A stretch of 64,000 bases of DNA from Rhabditoides inermis (taxonomy: Eukaryota > Nematoda > Chromadorea > Rhabditida > Rhabditidae), in assembly GCA_963966185.1 (NCBI GenBank), contig CAWZYM010000400.1:88501-152500 (forward strand). Reading direction: 5' to 3'. Within the stretch, counting starts at the first letter, position 1. Every line of letters begins with the position of its first letter. Made by a program: the position numbers and the translations under genes. The notes below the pieces were generated by a model. That model was not told the origin of the DNA. It saw only the letters and a program-made list of their open reading frames with translations, and did no database searches. Shown piece after piece: positions 9,976 to 22,800 of this stretch.

Positions 9976-12417
9976 CTAGTTCGAGATGGCGTTCGCGTGC
10001 GCATCCAAAACATTGTGCGCGGCAGGGTCCTTCAATCCCACTGTCTGAAACACCAACGTATTATCCCTTTTACAACCACTATTAACTATCATCCTATTTG
10101 TAAAGTCATGCCGTGCTAAACGCTGCTTATTTTAGAGCATATGGCAACATCGCAGGAAATAAGTTTTCCACGGTAGTCAGTGCGCAGCCAGTAGCCATCC
10201 GGTGAGAACCTACAACACACATGTACTCTTGCCTTTCTTAGATGACGTCTATAGTCCCAGAACCGTATTTCTGAAGCCCCATTTTTTCTCGGACAACTGC
10301 TTGAATCAGCTTCCAGATCCAGCCCTCTCCACTCCACGAACTGTCGCTTTCACTGCGGGACAGCGGCTTGTCCACGCACCCGACTCGAATGCCTGCGCGA
10401 CAGGTTCGACAGGTTGCACAGTATCTATTTGTCATGCCACCGCATCAATCACCTCAGATGGAGGCTACATAGCACTCTCATCTGACGAGTGACAGAAGCG
10501 GAGACACAAGAAGCCCAGTCGTATCTATCTTATCTCATCATCTGCGGCAACACTGTATGAGGTCGTGGTCCCTTAACTCACCAAATTTGCATAATGGACC
10601 AAAACCACCGTAACCACTTTATAGAGCACCCTTAAAAACCTCTATGTGTACACATCGATCTCCTAGGTCCCACCTCGTCCGATTCTTACGCGGAACGTGT
10701 GACATTTCTCTCTCTCTGTCTCTAGATTACTCCTATAGTTTCTACCCACCTTGATCTCGTCTCCCTCCTTCATCGCGACATTCCTGATAGACTCGAGAGA
10801 TATCGTCGCCAGTGCCCTCGGAGACGCCATCGACATCTTCTCTGTCTCTCTCGTCTGCTCCGCACGCCACTCTCCCCACAGCTTCCCACATTGTTCTCCG
10901 ACAGCATTCGACACAAGAGACACCTGAAAACAAAACAAAAAAATGAATAATCAATAAATTGATGTGTTCTAGAATCACCTCGCTTTCGCTACGACTGCGA
11001 ACATTCTGCATGTCTGCTGTTCTGTTCATTCCAGCCAAGTCTGCGTTCGATGGCTGGCGGCTTCCGAATCCAACCTCACCACTCGTGGATAGAGGCGGGC
11101 GATGCATGGTGGCTCGGCGCATTCGTCGGAATGTCAATCTCGCCCTCCTCCACGTTCAAGCGATGCGATGCCTCACTCGCATGACGACTGCGCGGAACAA
11201 ATCCAGACATCTACAAAAAACCTTTTTGCTTTCAGTCCATACCATTTATTTAAAAAAAAAACGCTTGAACATCATACACCCACACACCTCGCTATCTCGA
11301 CGTCTCCTCAATCCGCTCATGGATCCAACTCCGTTGACTGAATGAAGAGAAGAGTACCTGCTGTCTCCTCCCAGTCCAAAGTTGTGCTCCGACACAGGTC
11401 GGCTTTCCGCGTTGTTTAACGGAATGTTGACATCGTCAACATCCGATTGATGCGAAGCCTGAAACGATATTATTATACGTGGAATGAACATAACAATTCT
11501 AACATACCTCACTCTCCCTTCTGCTCGTGAGAGCGTATCCCCACTCGGTGAACGCATTGTGATGCGACGCTTCACTCTCGCGGCGGCGGCTCCGTTGTCC
11601 GTTCCAGGCTCTCCGTGCACAGAATGCACCGAATGCTGATGACTTCCCATGCCCGCTTCTCCATGCACACTTGCCATCGAGAACTGGCTTCCAACTCCTT
11701 CCACAGGTAGTTCAACGTGTTCACTAGCCTTCCTGTTTCTCACTCCATTCATTTCGATTTCGCGACGGCTTCTCACATCCTGAACGTCGTTACTATAAAC
11801 TTCATCATTAAAGTTTCCAGCTAAAACTCACCATGTCTTGGTAGCCGTAGCACTCGGTCTCGGTCTCATCAAAGGCGCTTGCCGGGCGACTCAAAGGCGC
11901 TTGCCAGGCGGGATCCGTCAGCGTGTCAGCAGTCGATAACTGAAACATTAATCCGTGAGAAAGATATTGTATAATATATCCTAATTTCAAGTTTAATAAA
12001 TACTTACCAATCCATCACTAGCTCTGGACACGGCTGCCGGAGTGGCGAGCGTCAAACGCGGGTCATCGGTGCTCCAGCCTCCAGTTGTAATAGACAACGA
12101 GAACTGAAACGAAATTGGTAAGTTTTTTTCCCCTGAACGATACGAAAATTGACGTACCATACTGTTTTCAACAGACGGCGCACCGAATATCTATCTTCCA
12201 TCTACCCACACGTCACTGCGAGAAGACTGCGATACATCCTGCAATTGAATCATCATTATATTGATATTTTCGTATAGCCACTCACAATTCTCTGTCTGTT
12301 CTCAGACAGTGCAGCATACGAAGAATAGGCAACGCGCTCTTCAGTGAAGCGGTGGTGTTCCAGCTCCTCTTCGTTCTTCGACAGAATATTGTGAGCATCA
12401 GCTGACGCGAGATCCAT
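9976..12417 (-). CDS. Ser-rich low-complexity protein with related exons, about 381 aa
   Basis: A phase-0 chain of minus-strand exons is 12417-12286, 12238-12206, 12103-12008, 11939-11832, 11779-11513, 11458-11288, 11210-11177 plus 11040-10979, 10923-10750 and 10044-9976 (stop TAG). It begins MDLASADAHNILSKNEEELE behind an acceptor (CCCCGCAG) and ends LKDPAAHNVLDAHANAISN. The central exons are Ser/His/Arg-rich (SVHSVHGEPG, LRRRRDSE, RSRSESE), without a recognised domain. The block 11210-10979 also reads as one uninterrupted exon resembling 11458-11288, but only with a frameshift, so the split model there is uncertain. The 11779 exon uses a GTGAGG donor five bases before an alternative GTATGT. 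Upstream, a 42-bp minisatellite is partly in frame with the start. Confidence 0.55.
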
Positions 12418-12428
12418 GCTGGCTTGGC

Positions 12429-12566
12429 TGCGGGGCGAATCCGGACTGGTGCGAACCATGGTGACTCGGCTCGGCTGCTGGGCGAATCCGGACTGGTGCG
12501 AACCATGGTGGCTCGGCTGCTGGGCGAATCCGGACTGGTGCGAACCATGGTGGCTGGGATGCGTGG
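12429..12566 (-). repeat. 42-bp minisatellite, about three copies
   Basis: Three copies of a unit with core GAATCCGGACTGGTGCGAAC, the outer ones diverged. On the minus strand each unit can encode MVRTSPDSPSSRAT, and the copy nearest 12417 runs in frame into MDLASADAH. A 5-bp insertion breaks the frame between two units. Confidence 0.85.
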
Positions 12567-12569
12567 AGA

Positions 12570-13061
12570 ATCCAGACTAGTGAGATCCGTGAATACTCGT
12601 GAATCTAACATGACACGCCCAATTTCGGACAGAGTTTACACTCCCGACCACACAGAACTTGCTGTACTGTCTCAAATTGAACAGCTTTAAGACTAGTTTT
12701 GTTACTAACATGTACTATTACCACTACTCTTACTACCTGTTTTCGATTTGATACAAATATGCAAATTTTCGAAATTTGCATATTCATTAATTTGAGTCAA
12801 ATCATGTTAGAGCCTATACCTATTCTGTCCAGACAATCATAGTTATGTCCAAAAACATAGATGGTTGAAGCACACCAACAAGTTCTGTAAGGTCGGGATG
12901 TAAACTCTGTCCGGGATAGGGACGCTCGTTCTCCTGTCTTTCTCCACAACCGCAGCCATTTCTCATACTCTAAAATCACATGTCTATAACTTTTCCAACT
13001 AACATCTTTGATTTGGAACCTTATATGATTGCATTGTAATCTATCTTATATCTATAATGGG
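12570..13061. other. Intergenic
   Basis: No exon, RNA gene or repeat recognised on either strand. Confidence 0.5.
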
Positions 13062-13310
13062 CCGGGTTGGCCAAGTGGATAGCGTCGCAACTTGCTAAGC
13101 GCACGGTCGGTGGTTCGATTCCCCTCGCGGGCAATTGAGAGAGAGAGACGCTAAGTTCATTTCTCACTTTATCGACCTGTTAGCGGTGTGGTCTTCTCGA
13201 CTCCCTTCTCACTCGGATGAAGACGGTGAGTTCGGAAGGAAGGCAGGCACTCTGTCTGATGTGCGAGACTGGCACTGCAAAGGGAGTGAACTTTAATAAT
13301 GATTAGGTAT
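13062..13310 (+). mobile_element. tRNA-headed SINE candidate
   Basis: The head has a tRNA-like A box (TGGCCAAGTGG, 13068) and B box (GGTTCGATTCC, 13112), 44 bp apart, but no proper acceptor or T stem. An unrelated body of about 180 bp follows and ends in a short A/T-rich tail. Called a SINE candidate because the Pol III boxes outlive the tRNA fold and similar heads occur elsewhere in the window. Confidence 0.5.
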
Positions 13311-14029
13311 AATTATTTTCTCTGTACGGTATCGCCTTCTGCCGCTGTGGGACGTGGGACAACAAGAGAGGCAGCCGGTTAAAGCACTGTATTTCGAGCC
13401 GCAAGAGAGGTAGTTCGAAATCTATAGCTCAATCGCAGGCTATACGGTATCGCGTACCGCCGGCTGGAGAGAGCGATGTGTGGTTCTTTTTTTTCGATCC
13501 TCAAAGAAATAGTGTTTTTCGAAGAATGAGAAGGGATGGATCGGTGGACCTTACTTTGGTTCACGACCTGTCAAGCAAACATCACTTCCACTGAATACAG
13601 TAGCTGGGATTACTGTAATCGCTCGAATTGTGAGATGCAGGCAAAAGGCGCTCGATTGTCCTCTAATGAGTCTCCTCTCTAGCCGCAATCTTTTCCCGTT
13701 TGAATTCAAATCCCTAGCCGCCAATACAAGACTAAATTCCGTGACTAAACTGTAACAATATTATGTAACAATAACATTATATGCAAATGACGTCATTACT
13801 TTCACGATCGCCTGCCATCGTTTGCACCCACTGACCTAGCTAGCTGTCTGGGTGCGCGGGAAAACGCGCGCGATCGAGAGTTCTCTCTACCCGGTGACTC
13901 ATCTCCCTCCATTCCATCGATCGATCCTCCAGCCAGCTCATATTGTCATTTTTCGTGTCTTTTTTCCAGCGAATTTCGAACATTTGTCCTCGAGGCTGCG
14001 TCCATGTACTAGAGTGTTTTTTTGTTGTT

Positions 14030-14530
14030 GTAATACTGTTCACTATCTATGTGCGCTACATTTTGGCTACGGTGATTCTCTTCTCATTTTGATGTCACAT
14101 ACATTCACAAAGTAATCCACTCGAAAACTATATTGGACTATCATGGTCTTTTTGCAATTATTCCATCTCGTACTCGTGGCTCTCATGAATTTAGAATTGT
14201 TCCATCATTTGATCACACAGGCCGTACCAGCACTTTTTTAAGCAGAACCTTCGCAATATGGAATGCGCTTTCTCGTGACCTAATCTCCATCAATGATCCC
14301 TCTATCTTCAAATCACAACTCTCTACATTAGATCTCATGCCACCTAGCAAATTGCGCAACCTATAGAGAGCTCTCCCCCCACTTCCTTTTCCATGTAATA
14401 CTATGTGATTATGTTCGTGTTCAATATCATTGAAACCCCGTTTATACCTGCCGTTTGTATTGCTCACTTTTTGTTTATAATTTCGATTTTTTCCATGTTA
14501 TCGGTAATAAACCTATCTATCTTTTGTCTG
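14030..14530 (+). mobile_element. LINE (non-LTR retrotransposon) 3' fragment
   Basis: The reading frame 14133-14366 has the end of a LINE reverse-transcriptase ORF: RIVPSFDHTGRTSTFLSRTF then AIWNALSRDLI and FKSQLSTLDL, the usual R...FxxRTxxxWNxLP...FK pattern, followed by a stop. A short 3' UTR ends in AATAAACCTATCTATCT. The 5' side decays above about 14030 with stops, so it is a truncated, dead copy. The flanks 13311-14029 and 14531-15630 show no convincing gene, although short exon-like blocks with good splice sites (for example 15184-15229) could be 5' exons of the next gene. Confidence 0.7.
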
Positions 14531-15303
14531 ATCAGATCAGACCAACAAGCAGCCATTTCCCTTCCTGTCTATGTAAGAGAGAAGAGAATAGATAAGAGCG
14601 AGATGACGATTGCTTGCTTACATAAGAGCGTTCTCAGCGATTCTTTCTCCTGTAAACCCATACAGGTAGTAGTTAATGCTTGCTTAGTGTGTTGAACGAG
14701 GTGAGTGTTGTGTTGCTGTTGTCGTTGTCGTTGTTGTCGTCGGCTATTATTGTTGTTTGTATATTTATTGTTGCCAGGGTTTGTGTCGCGTCGAGGCATG
14801 CAGTCATTGCGAGTGAATACACGCGAGGTGTGCTGTCGTCTGTATTCGAGGTAAGGAAGGGCGATCTATGGAGAGATGAAGTGTGTGTGTGTTACAGAGT
14901 ATCTTACTGCTCCACCACTATTTTGTGAACACGCCTTATTTGTGAACATCGACTAAGGTGAGTGGACGTGTGATACTCTGTAATTAGTTCTTTCCCTCTT
15001 CATAGACGTTTAGTTAGAAGTGAATGCTTGCTTACATGTCAGTTGACTGAAAACACAGTTTGCTCTACGCCATTCTTACCGCAACTTTGTCCTGAAAAAG
15101 TTTAGCGTTGCTATGTGAGTGTTATTTGTTTTTTTTTGTGGTTGTTATTCATGTGTTCGCTGAACGATTCGATTGTGTTGTAGACAGGAGTGACCGCGAG
15201 CTCTATTCATCCGGCAGACGACCAGTCAGGTAGGGAGAGAGAGAGAGGGGGGGGGGGGGAAGAGAGAATGAAAGATTGTTTCCTCAACCGAACGAGTACC
15301 GTA

Positions 15304-15313
15304 ATCTGTTTGT

Positions 15314-15356
<43 letters not shown>

Positions 15357-15364
15357 GAGAGAGA
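15304..15364 (+). repeat. (GA)n tract
   Basis: A GA dinucleotide run in a gene-free stretch, about 55 bp downstream of a shorter GA/G run at 15235-15260. Confidence 0.95.
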
Positions 15365-15631
15365 AAATGGGAGTTTATGTTCTGGTGACGGATCAGCTGG
15401 CACTCATTCAGTACTGGCTCGATGACATGTGGCCTCGGGTACGTCGATCTTTCAAGGTGAGACAAGTGCGCTTGCGATCTTAACACAGACAAGTGACTGT
15501 AACAGTCCATATTTTTATTTACTTGTAGCTACGAGGTGTGTTTTCTTTATATATTTACTTCCGTATATGATTGCCAAAGGGTTCTTTGTTTTTGTTTGTA
15601 CTAGGATTAGAGTATTCATATTCATATTATA

Positions 15632-15639
15632 ATTATTGA

Positions 15640-15710
<71 letters not shown>
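15632..15710 (+). repeat. (ATT)n microsatellite
   Basis: About 24 ATT units lie directly against the left end of MITE copy B. Confidence 0.95.
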
Positions 15711-15711
<1 letters not shown>

Positions 15712-15927
15712 AGAATGTGTCCGGACAATGTATTATTCTCTGATCTTCAGTATGGGGTCGCTTTCGTTCTCTTCAATGAAGACGAGTGTTCTGTTTGCGC
15801 AGAAATTTGTTTTAAAATATAAACAGTTTTTCCACCTTTATACAATTTCAAAAAAGGTTTCATTGACGAGAACAAAAGCGACCCCAGAAGATCATGCAAG
15901 ATTACATTGTCTGGATAAATCCTTCAA
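15708..15927. mobile_element. TTAA-type fold-back MITE, copy B
   Basis: Homologous to 7693-7921: it shares the inner motif GGACAATGTA, the GATCTTCAG block and the palindromic layout. The left end keeps TTAAAG, the right end has mutated to TTCAAG. Positions 15928-16851 hold no recognised gene beyond possible untranslated leader. Confidence 0.75.
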
Positions 15928-16853
15928 GGCGCGATGCAATGCGGAGGGGATCTGGTGGCTTCGGTGGTGAGCGGGCGTTGCAGCTGCGATGCGCGCGTCT
16001 CCGAGACGATGGGGATGATGGAGACGATTTAAGACACGGTATGTCACCTGATTAATAATATAGAATTCATTTCAATCCTAATTTCAAACAATATCATTTT
16101 TTTCGATTTCGCGCTCACTGGATCCCGCGCGGATAAAAGTTGCACTTTTGTATCGTAGTTCAGGTGGAATTGTTTTGTTTTTTTTAATATAAAAAATGGA
16201 ATTTTAATTTGAACAAAATCTTGTTTCTGTGTAATTCATTTTCCACTTATTCCCAATGTACTCATGGTGCATTCTTGAAATTGTCGCCCTCGCTGATCGT
16301 CTTTTCTGAATTTTCCTGAATTTTGGGATTTATATGTCCTTATGAATCACATTTCTTCATATGCAAGTCATTTTTTTTGCATTAGTATGTTTTGAAATGA
16401 CTTTCCAATCTTGCGCGAATGAGGTGATCGGGTGATCCCAGTTGCTTTTTTTAATGTACTGCCGTTAGTCTCGGACAGCAAGCTGTCTCGGTATTTCTTC
16501 CTTGTCTTGCGCTATTTTCTCTTCCCGTCCAAAGATTTTAGTTTTGCGCGTTAAAGTGTTGTGCAGTGAACGGTTGTGCCATTCCTCCTAAAAACTTGCA
16601 GCGCTTGCCGTCGTGAATCTGATTATGCTCATTTTTTATTAAAAAAAACTGCGCTTCTGATTCACATTCACTACACCTGCCGCAATATCGCCTTTCATGG
16701 TTGCTCGCTCGCAAATAGCGATCTTTTCACGCATTTTCATAAATCCTTTTCTTGGATATCGCTCGGCTATCGCTCTCATCGTCATTCCACGTGTTCTTGT
16801 GTTCTTTTTTGATGTACACCATAGACGTTTTCATTTCAACATTCATTTCAGTA

Positions 16854-19800
16854 ATGACAAGAAAGCCAAAGCCTCCCGACACACACAAGCCGCAGCCGCG
16901 CCTGCGACGCCGCGCAGTTCAGAATCAGATCCCTGCTTCAGATTCGGATTCGGACACTAAGTGCGTTCACCATCCACTACTAATATTAGACAAACTTATA
17001 CAGGAAATTGTACATGTAATTAGCAAGGCACACATCCGGTTTCGGTCCTTTTCATCAGACCGAATGTGTGATCCTACCGACCGGGACCATCATCAGTGAT
17101 GACCCGGTAGGACAGGGGCATTGTGTGTCGATCGCAACTGGCTCACGCGATTATGATGCATTTAATGTACACTGTAGACACTCCCTATGAGCGATAAAAC
17201 ATGAGACAATACGGAAAAAAATAGTACTGTTCTCATTTCGTTTACTATACTATTCTCATTTCGTTTACTATACTCTCAACCACTATGGCGATTATGCAGG
17301 AGTGAGTACGGCACGTTGTAGATATGTGTTTACTCGATGATGGACGTCATGAGCATTGTGCTAAAACCGTATCAGTTTTTTTATTGTTGATAGTGAAGCG
17401 TGAGAATGATACGTACAGTACGTATGTGTTTTGCAGGAACCGTTTCAAGCGGGCGCCGCACGCCCACCCTCAGCCAGCAGCGCCTCCTCTCGCCGCCGTC
17501 GCCCCTGCGCCGTCAACGAGGTGCGCGCAGCCCGAACGGGCATTGTAGCGCATTTGATTAGTGCCGTTTCACCCGTTGTTTGGGTGTTTGAGTGTGTATA
17601 CTACTGAAGGTGGTTTGACGATTGGTTGTGCGATCTTCAAACCGGTGTGCTGGGATCGCTTTTGGCCATGTATGCGTGTGTGTTGCAGACGCTCGACGAG
17701 TGAGCCGAAAGAAGCCCCAGAAAGAAGCGTCTTCATCCCGCGGCGGCCGTGGACGCGATCCCAGTCGGCCGCCTGCAAGGCTGCGGAGGCAGCTGCAGTT
17801 CTCCATTCTTCCCACGACAGGTACGGTGATTTTCGGACGTCGAGGATTCACTCCTATTACTGTGAACGTTAAATGATGCGCACGGTTTCTCGCAAGGTTA
17901 CGAAAGTCCACGTACACTTTCCTTTGATGGGGCGTCATGGGGTATCGATTATGGATTTTGGTTAGCGGCGCGTTAATAGAAATTGACTTTTCGCGATGAA
18001 AGTTTGTCTTCTGGTTCTCTCACTCACTACACTTGTTGGCCGCAAATCGGCAAATAACCCTTGCCCTAATATACTTTTGCGAATTTCATGTAAATGTCTA
18101 GTTTTCCCAGAACCTTTAACTCACGCATAGATGTTCACATGGTATGTGGTTTTTTTTGTCAGACACGACGTGGGTTAGAAACGATATACATGTGGGTGGC
18201 GACATTTATGATCACGGACTAGAGGAATTGAATTTGACTGATGTGAAACGTCGTTTTGTGTATCGATTTGACGAATGTGCTGGTTACAGAGCAGCAGGAG
18301 TTCGGCGTGTGGTCGCGCCGACCGACAGCGGAGGAGGCGGCGGCAAGATGACCGCGTCCGGACAGCCGACGGAGAAGGAGGGAAGAGGAGGAGCGACACA
18401 GAGGTGGGTGTCGACGACTGGGCAGTTGGTGGATCTGATCCATCTGATCGTGTAGATGTAGGATGATAGACTGGAATTGTGCGTACGGTTTCCTGCTATG
18501 AGAGATTGTACATGTTGTCGGTGCTATCGGAGAGGGTGGTCTAGTTCGTTTGAGATGATACATTTGATTGTTTTTACATACGTCACGATTGTTCGTGTAT
18601 GAATATTGATACGGCCGAATAGATTACAAAATGTAATGTTCTTCAATATGAAATCGACAAATAACCCTTGCCCTAATATACTTTTGCGAATTTCATGTGA
18701 ATGTCTAGCTTTCAATTTCAGCCGGAATTTTTCCCAGAACCTTTAACTCACGCATAGATCGTGTTCACATGGTAGGTGGTTTTTTTGTCAAAGACGACGT
18801 GGGTTAGAAACGATATACATATGGGTGGCGACATTTATGATCACGGACTAGAGGAATTGAATTTGACTGATGTGAAACGTCGTTTTGTGTATCGATTTGA
18901 CGAATGTGCTGGTTACAGAGCAGCAGGTGTTCGGCGTGTCGTCGCGCCGACCGACAGCGGAGGAGGCGGCGGCAAGATGACCGCGTCCGGACAGCCGACG
19001 GAGAAGGAGGGAAGAGGAGGAACACAGAGGTGGGTGTCGACGACTGGGCAGTTGGTGGATGTGATCCATCTGATCGTGTAGATCTAGGATGATAGACTGG
19101 AGTTGTGCGTACGGTTTCCTGCTATGAGAGATTGTACATGTTATCGGTGCTATCGGAGAGGGTGGTCTAGTTCGTTTGAGATGATACATTTGATTGTTTT
19201 TACATACGTCACGATTGTTCGTGTTTAAATTTTGATACGGCCGAATAGATTACAAAATGTAATGTTCTTCAATATGAAATCGACAAATAACCCTTGCCCT
19301 AATATACTTTTGCGAATTTCATGTGAATGTCTAGCTTTCAACTTTAGCCGGAATTTTTCCCAGAACCTTTAGCTCACGCATAGATCGTGTTCACATGGTA
19401 GGTGGTTTTTTGTCAGACACGACGTGGGTTAGAAACGATATACATGTGGGTGGCGACATTTATGATCATGGACTGGAGGAATTGAATTTGACTGATGTGA
19501 AACGTCGTTTTGTGTATCGATTTGACGAATGTGCTGGTTACAGAGCAGCAGGTGTTCGGCGTGTCGTCGCGCCGACCGACAGCGGAGGAGGCGGCGGCAA
19601 GATGATCGCGTCCGGACAGCCGACGGAGAAGGAGGGAAGAGGAGGAACACAGAGGTGGGTGTCGACGACTGGGCAGTTGGTGGATGTGATCCATCTGATC
19701 GTGTAGATCTAGGATGATAGACTGGAGTTGTGCGTACGGTTTCCTGCTATGAGAGATTGTACTTGTTGTCGGTGCTATCGGAGAGGGTGGTCTAGTTCGT

Positions 19801-22800
19801 TTGAGATGATACATTTGATTGTTTTTACATACGTCACGATTGTTCGTGTATGAATATTGATACGGCCGAATAGATTACAAAATGTAATGTTCTCCAATAT
19901 GAAATCGACAAATAACCCTTGCCCTAATATACTTTTGCGAATTTCATGTGAATGTCTAGCTTTCAACTTCAGCCGGAATTTTTCCCAGAACCTTTAGCTC
20001 AAGCATAGATCGTGTTCACATGATATGTGGTTTTTTTATCAGACACGACGTGGGTTAGAAACGATATACATGTGAGTGGCGACATTTTTGATCACGGACT
20101 GGAGGAATTGACTGATGTGGAACGTCGTTTTGTGTATCGGTTTGACGAATGTGCTGGTTACAGATCAGCAGGTTTTCGGCGTGTCGTCGCGCCGACCGAC
20201 AGCGGAGGAGGCGGCGGCAAGATGACCGCGTCCGGACAGCCGACGGAGAAGGAGGCAAGAGGAGGGACACAGGGGTGGGTGTCGACGACTGGGCAGTTGG
20301 TGGATCTGATCCATCTGATCGTGTAGATGTAGGATGATAGACTGGAATTGTGCGTACGGTTTCCTGCTATGAGAGATTGTACATGTTGTCGGCGCTATCG
20401 GAGAGGGTGGTCCAGTTCGTTTGAGATGATACATTTGATTGTTTTTTTTCACATACGTCATGATTGTTCGTGTATGAATATTGATCGATTTTAGTACGGC
20501 CAAATAGATTACAAAATATAATGTTCTTCAATATGATTGAGTGATTGTTTCGAATACCATTACAAGCTTTCACTTGTGGCTTGTGGGTTTTGATAGTGGG
20601 AACTTGTCATGGGAAAGCTGAATTTTTTTGTATGCACATGTTGTCGTTGATATGAGAGCGGGTGGTCTAGCTCGTTTGAGATGAGACATACTTGATTGCT
20701 TTTACAGACGAGCCGCTCGTCTTCCGCTGGTGTCAGCCGCCCCCGCCACTCAACTCTCACACAGTGACAGGTGGGGTTTGACTCGACAGCTGGGTGTGTT
20801 GTGGTTGTGTGGTTAACTCATGTCATGTGCGCAGTGCGTAGTCCTACTGGAACACACGTGATTATTATGGAGATCATGAGTTGATGTGGTTTTTGCTTGT
20901 CTGTACATGAACGATGTAACCTGAGTACTGAGTATTTTTTCTACTGTCATAGTTAGTAATGCTAGTGCAAGTGTTGAGACGTTATTGAGACTGTGTGTGT
21001 ATTTAGAAACACAACGACGCACACGCGCCGGTCTGCATCTGCACATGTCGTCGGGAAAGTGAAGATCCCCTCTTGTTTCATGGCGAGTGCGAAGGAGTCA
21101 CCGCCTCGTCCCAGCCGTGCAAGAACCAGAGCGTGAGTGTCTGAAAAGATGGAGTGAACAGATGCGCAAATGTGTGCGACTGGGGGGGGGGGTGATATGA
21201 TTATATGCTTCGGAATATGGCAGTTTTCGTATGGCAGTTTTTATTCATTTTACTTCTCTAACACATTTTTCCTACACATCTGTTAACAGCTTTCGCGCTT
21301 AGGTCGAGTTCATTGTGCGATCAAATCTCGCTTGTGTTATATTTAGTTGTTGTCTATGTTGAAGCCAGTAGAAACTTTGCAAATCAATTGAAGAATGACC
21401 TATAATAGTTCTACGCCTGAAGCTTTCTTTGCGTGAAAGTTTTCCTGAAAAGCGGCGCAGTCTTTTAAGATTCGAGTACGTGAGGGATGTAAATACAGTA
21501 CAAATTCGTTGCATACAGTACAGTATTTGGATTATTGATTCTAGTACGTACGGGATGCACATACACTACAGTAACTCAGGTTTCATAATCTACGTAGCTT
21601 GTGTGTGAGGGGATTCGGTATTCTACTGTGCAGTTGTGATGACACATACAACTGCAGATTCCGGCGTTGTGTTTCGTTTCGTATTTATGAAGCCACTATA
21701 GCAACGCGTGATCTTGTGTAACTTGTAGATGATGTAGTGCTGTCTGTTTTAGCCCAGTTGCGAAGCTCGCCCAGATCTCTGTCGCCGACACGAACCCGGC
21801 TGGCCAGGGGAAGGAGAAGGAGAAGGTGGCGACCAACGCGGAGAAGAAAACGGCCGGTGTGGAGGTGGTCGAGAGTGTCGAACAGCAAGACGAGGCTGAC
21901 CGCAGGTGAGACGGGAATTAGCGGGCATGTTGTAGTGTGAGAGCTACGACTGAGACTGTGTGGTGGGATTTGAGATGTGTTGTTTTAGCGTGATCTTTGT
22001 CTGCGAGATGAACCCGAAATCGACACGGAATCCGAGCACTCGAAGAGAAGGAGGAAGAGGAGGCTCGAGAGTATCGGCGCTTGCGTCAATCCTCGCTCCC
22101 GTCATTGGATCCACCCTCCGACAGAAGCAGTACGTGGGGGAGGGCAAGCGACAATGGATGTCGCCGGTTCGGAATGTAGCAAGTTGCTTCACGTGGGCGT
22201 TGTTGCAGTGTCACTTTTTCCCTCTTGGTGAATCGAGTGGCAGAAGAAGCGAGGGAACAGCAGGAGCGTATGGCACGCAGTTCTCGCCGGCGCAGTAGTT
22301 CTGTGAGCTCGATGTAAGTGTGGGAATGGGAGAGAATGGAAACGAGGTAATCGAGGCATGTCATTCACAATATTTGCGAAACTGGTATCGTAGCGATAAT
22401 TGGCAACGTTCGAAAACGATTAGACGAATTTCGGAAGGTTGACTAAAGTGCTTTGACGCATCACCATCAATCAACTTTTTGGTGATTGTCCAAAATTGTT
22501 TTTACGACAGTGACTTGCTATTTAACGTAATATTTGTCTAACGTAATACTCGCGCACAATTTACCGAGGAATGAGCGACATTTTATGACAGGAAATATTT
22601 GACTTATTAGATGGATAATAAATGAATGGTTTAGGGGCGTTCAGGCAACGGTCCCTTTGCCGTGCCGGCTCCTCTTTCCTCGTCCGCCCACCCCGACAAG
22701 GTGAGAGTGGGTAGGGAGAGAGGGTGTCGGTGTCGACACCCTCTCTAAAACCGACCCGAGTCTCACCTTGTCCCGTTCTAGGACCCGTCGCCTCACCCCA

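Noticed and set aside
13062..13133. Functional tRNA-Ser or other tRNA
   Set aside because: A and B boxes are good but the acceptor and T stems do not pair and no clear anticodon arm exists.
18219..18563. Minus-strand frames in each unit of the tandem exon array
   Set aside because: They repeat only because the DNA repeats. The plus-strand exons have splice sites and continuous phase with single-copy exons on both sides.
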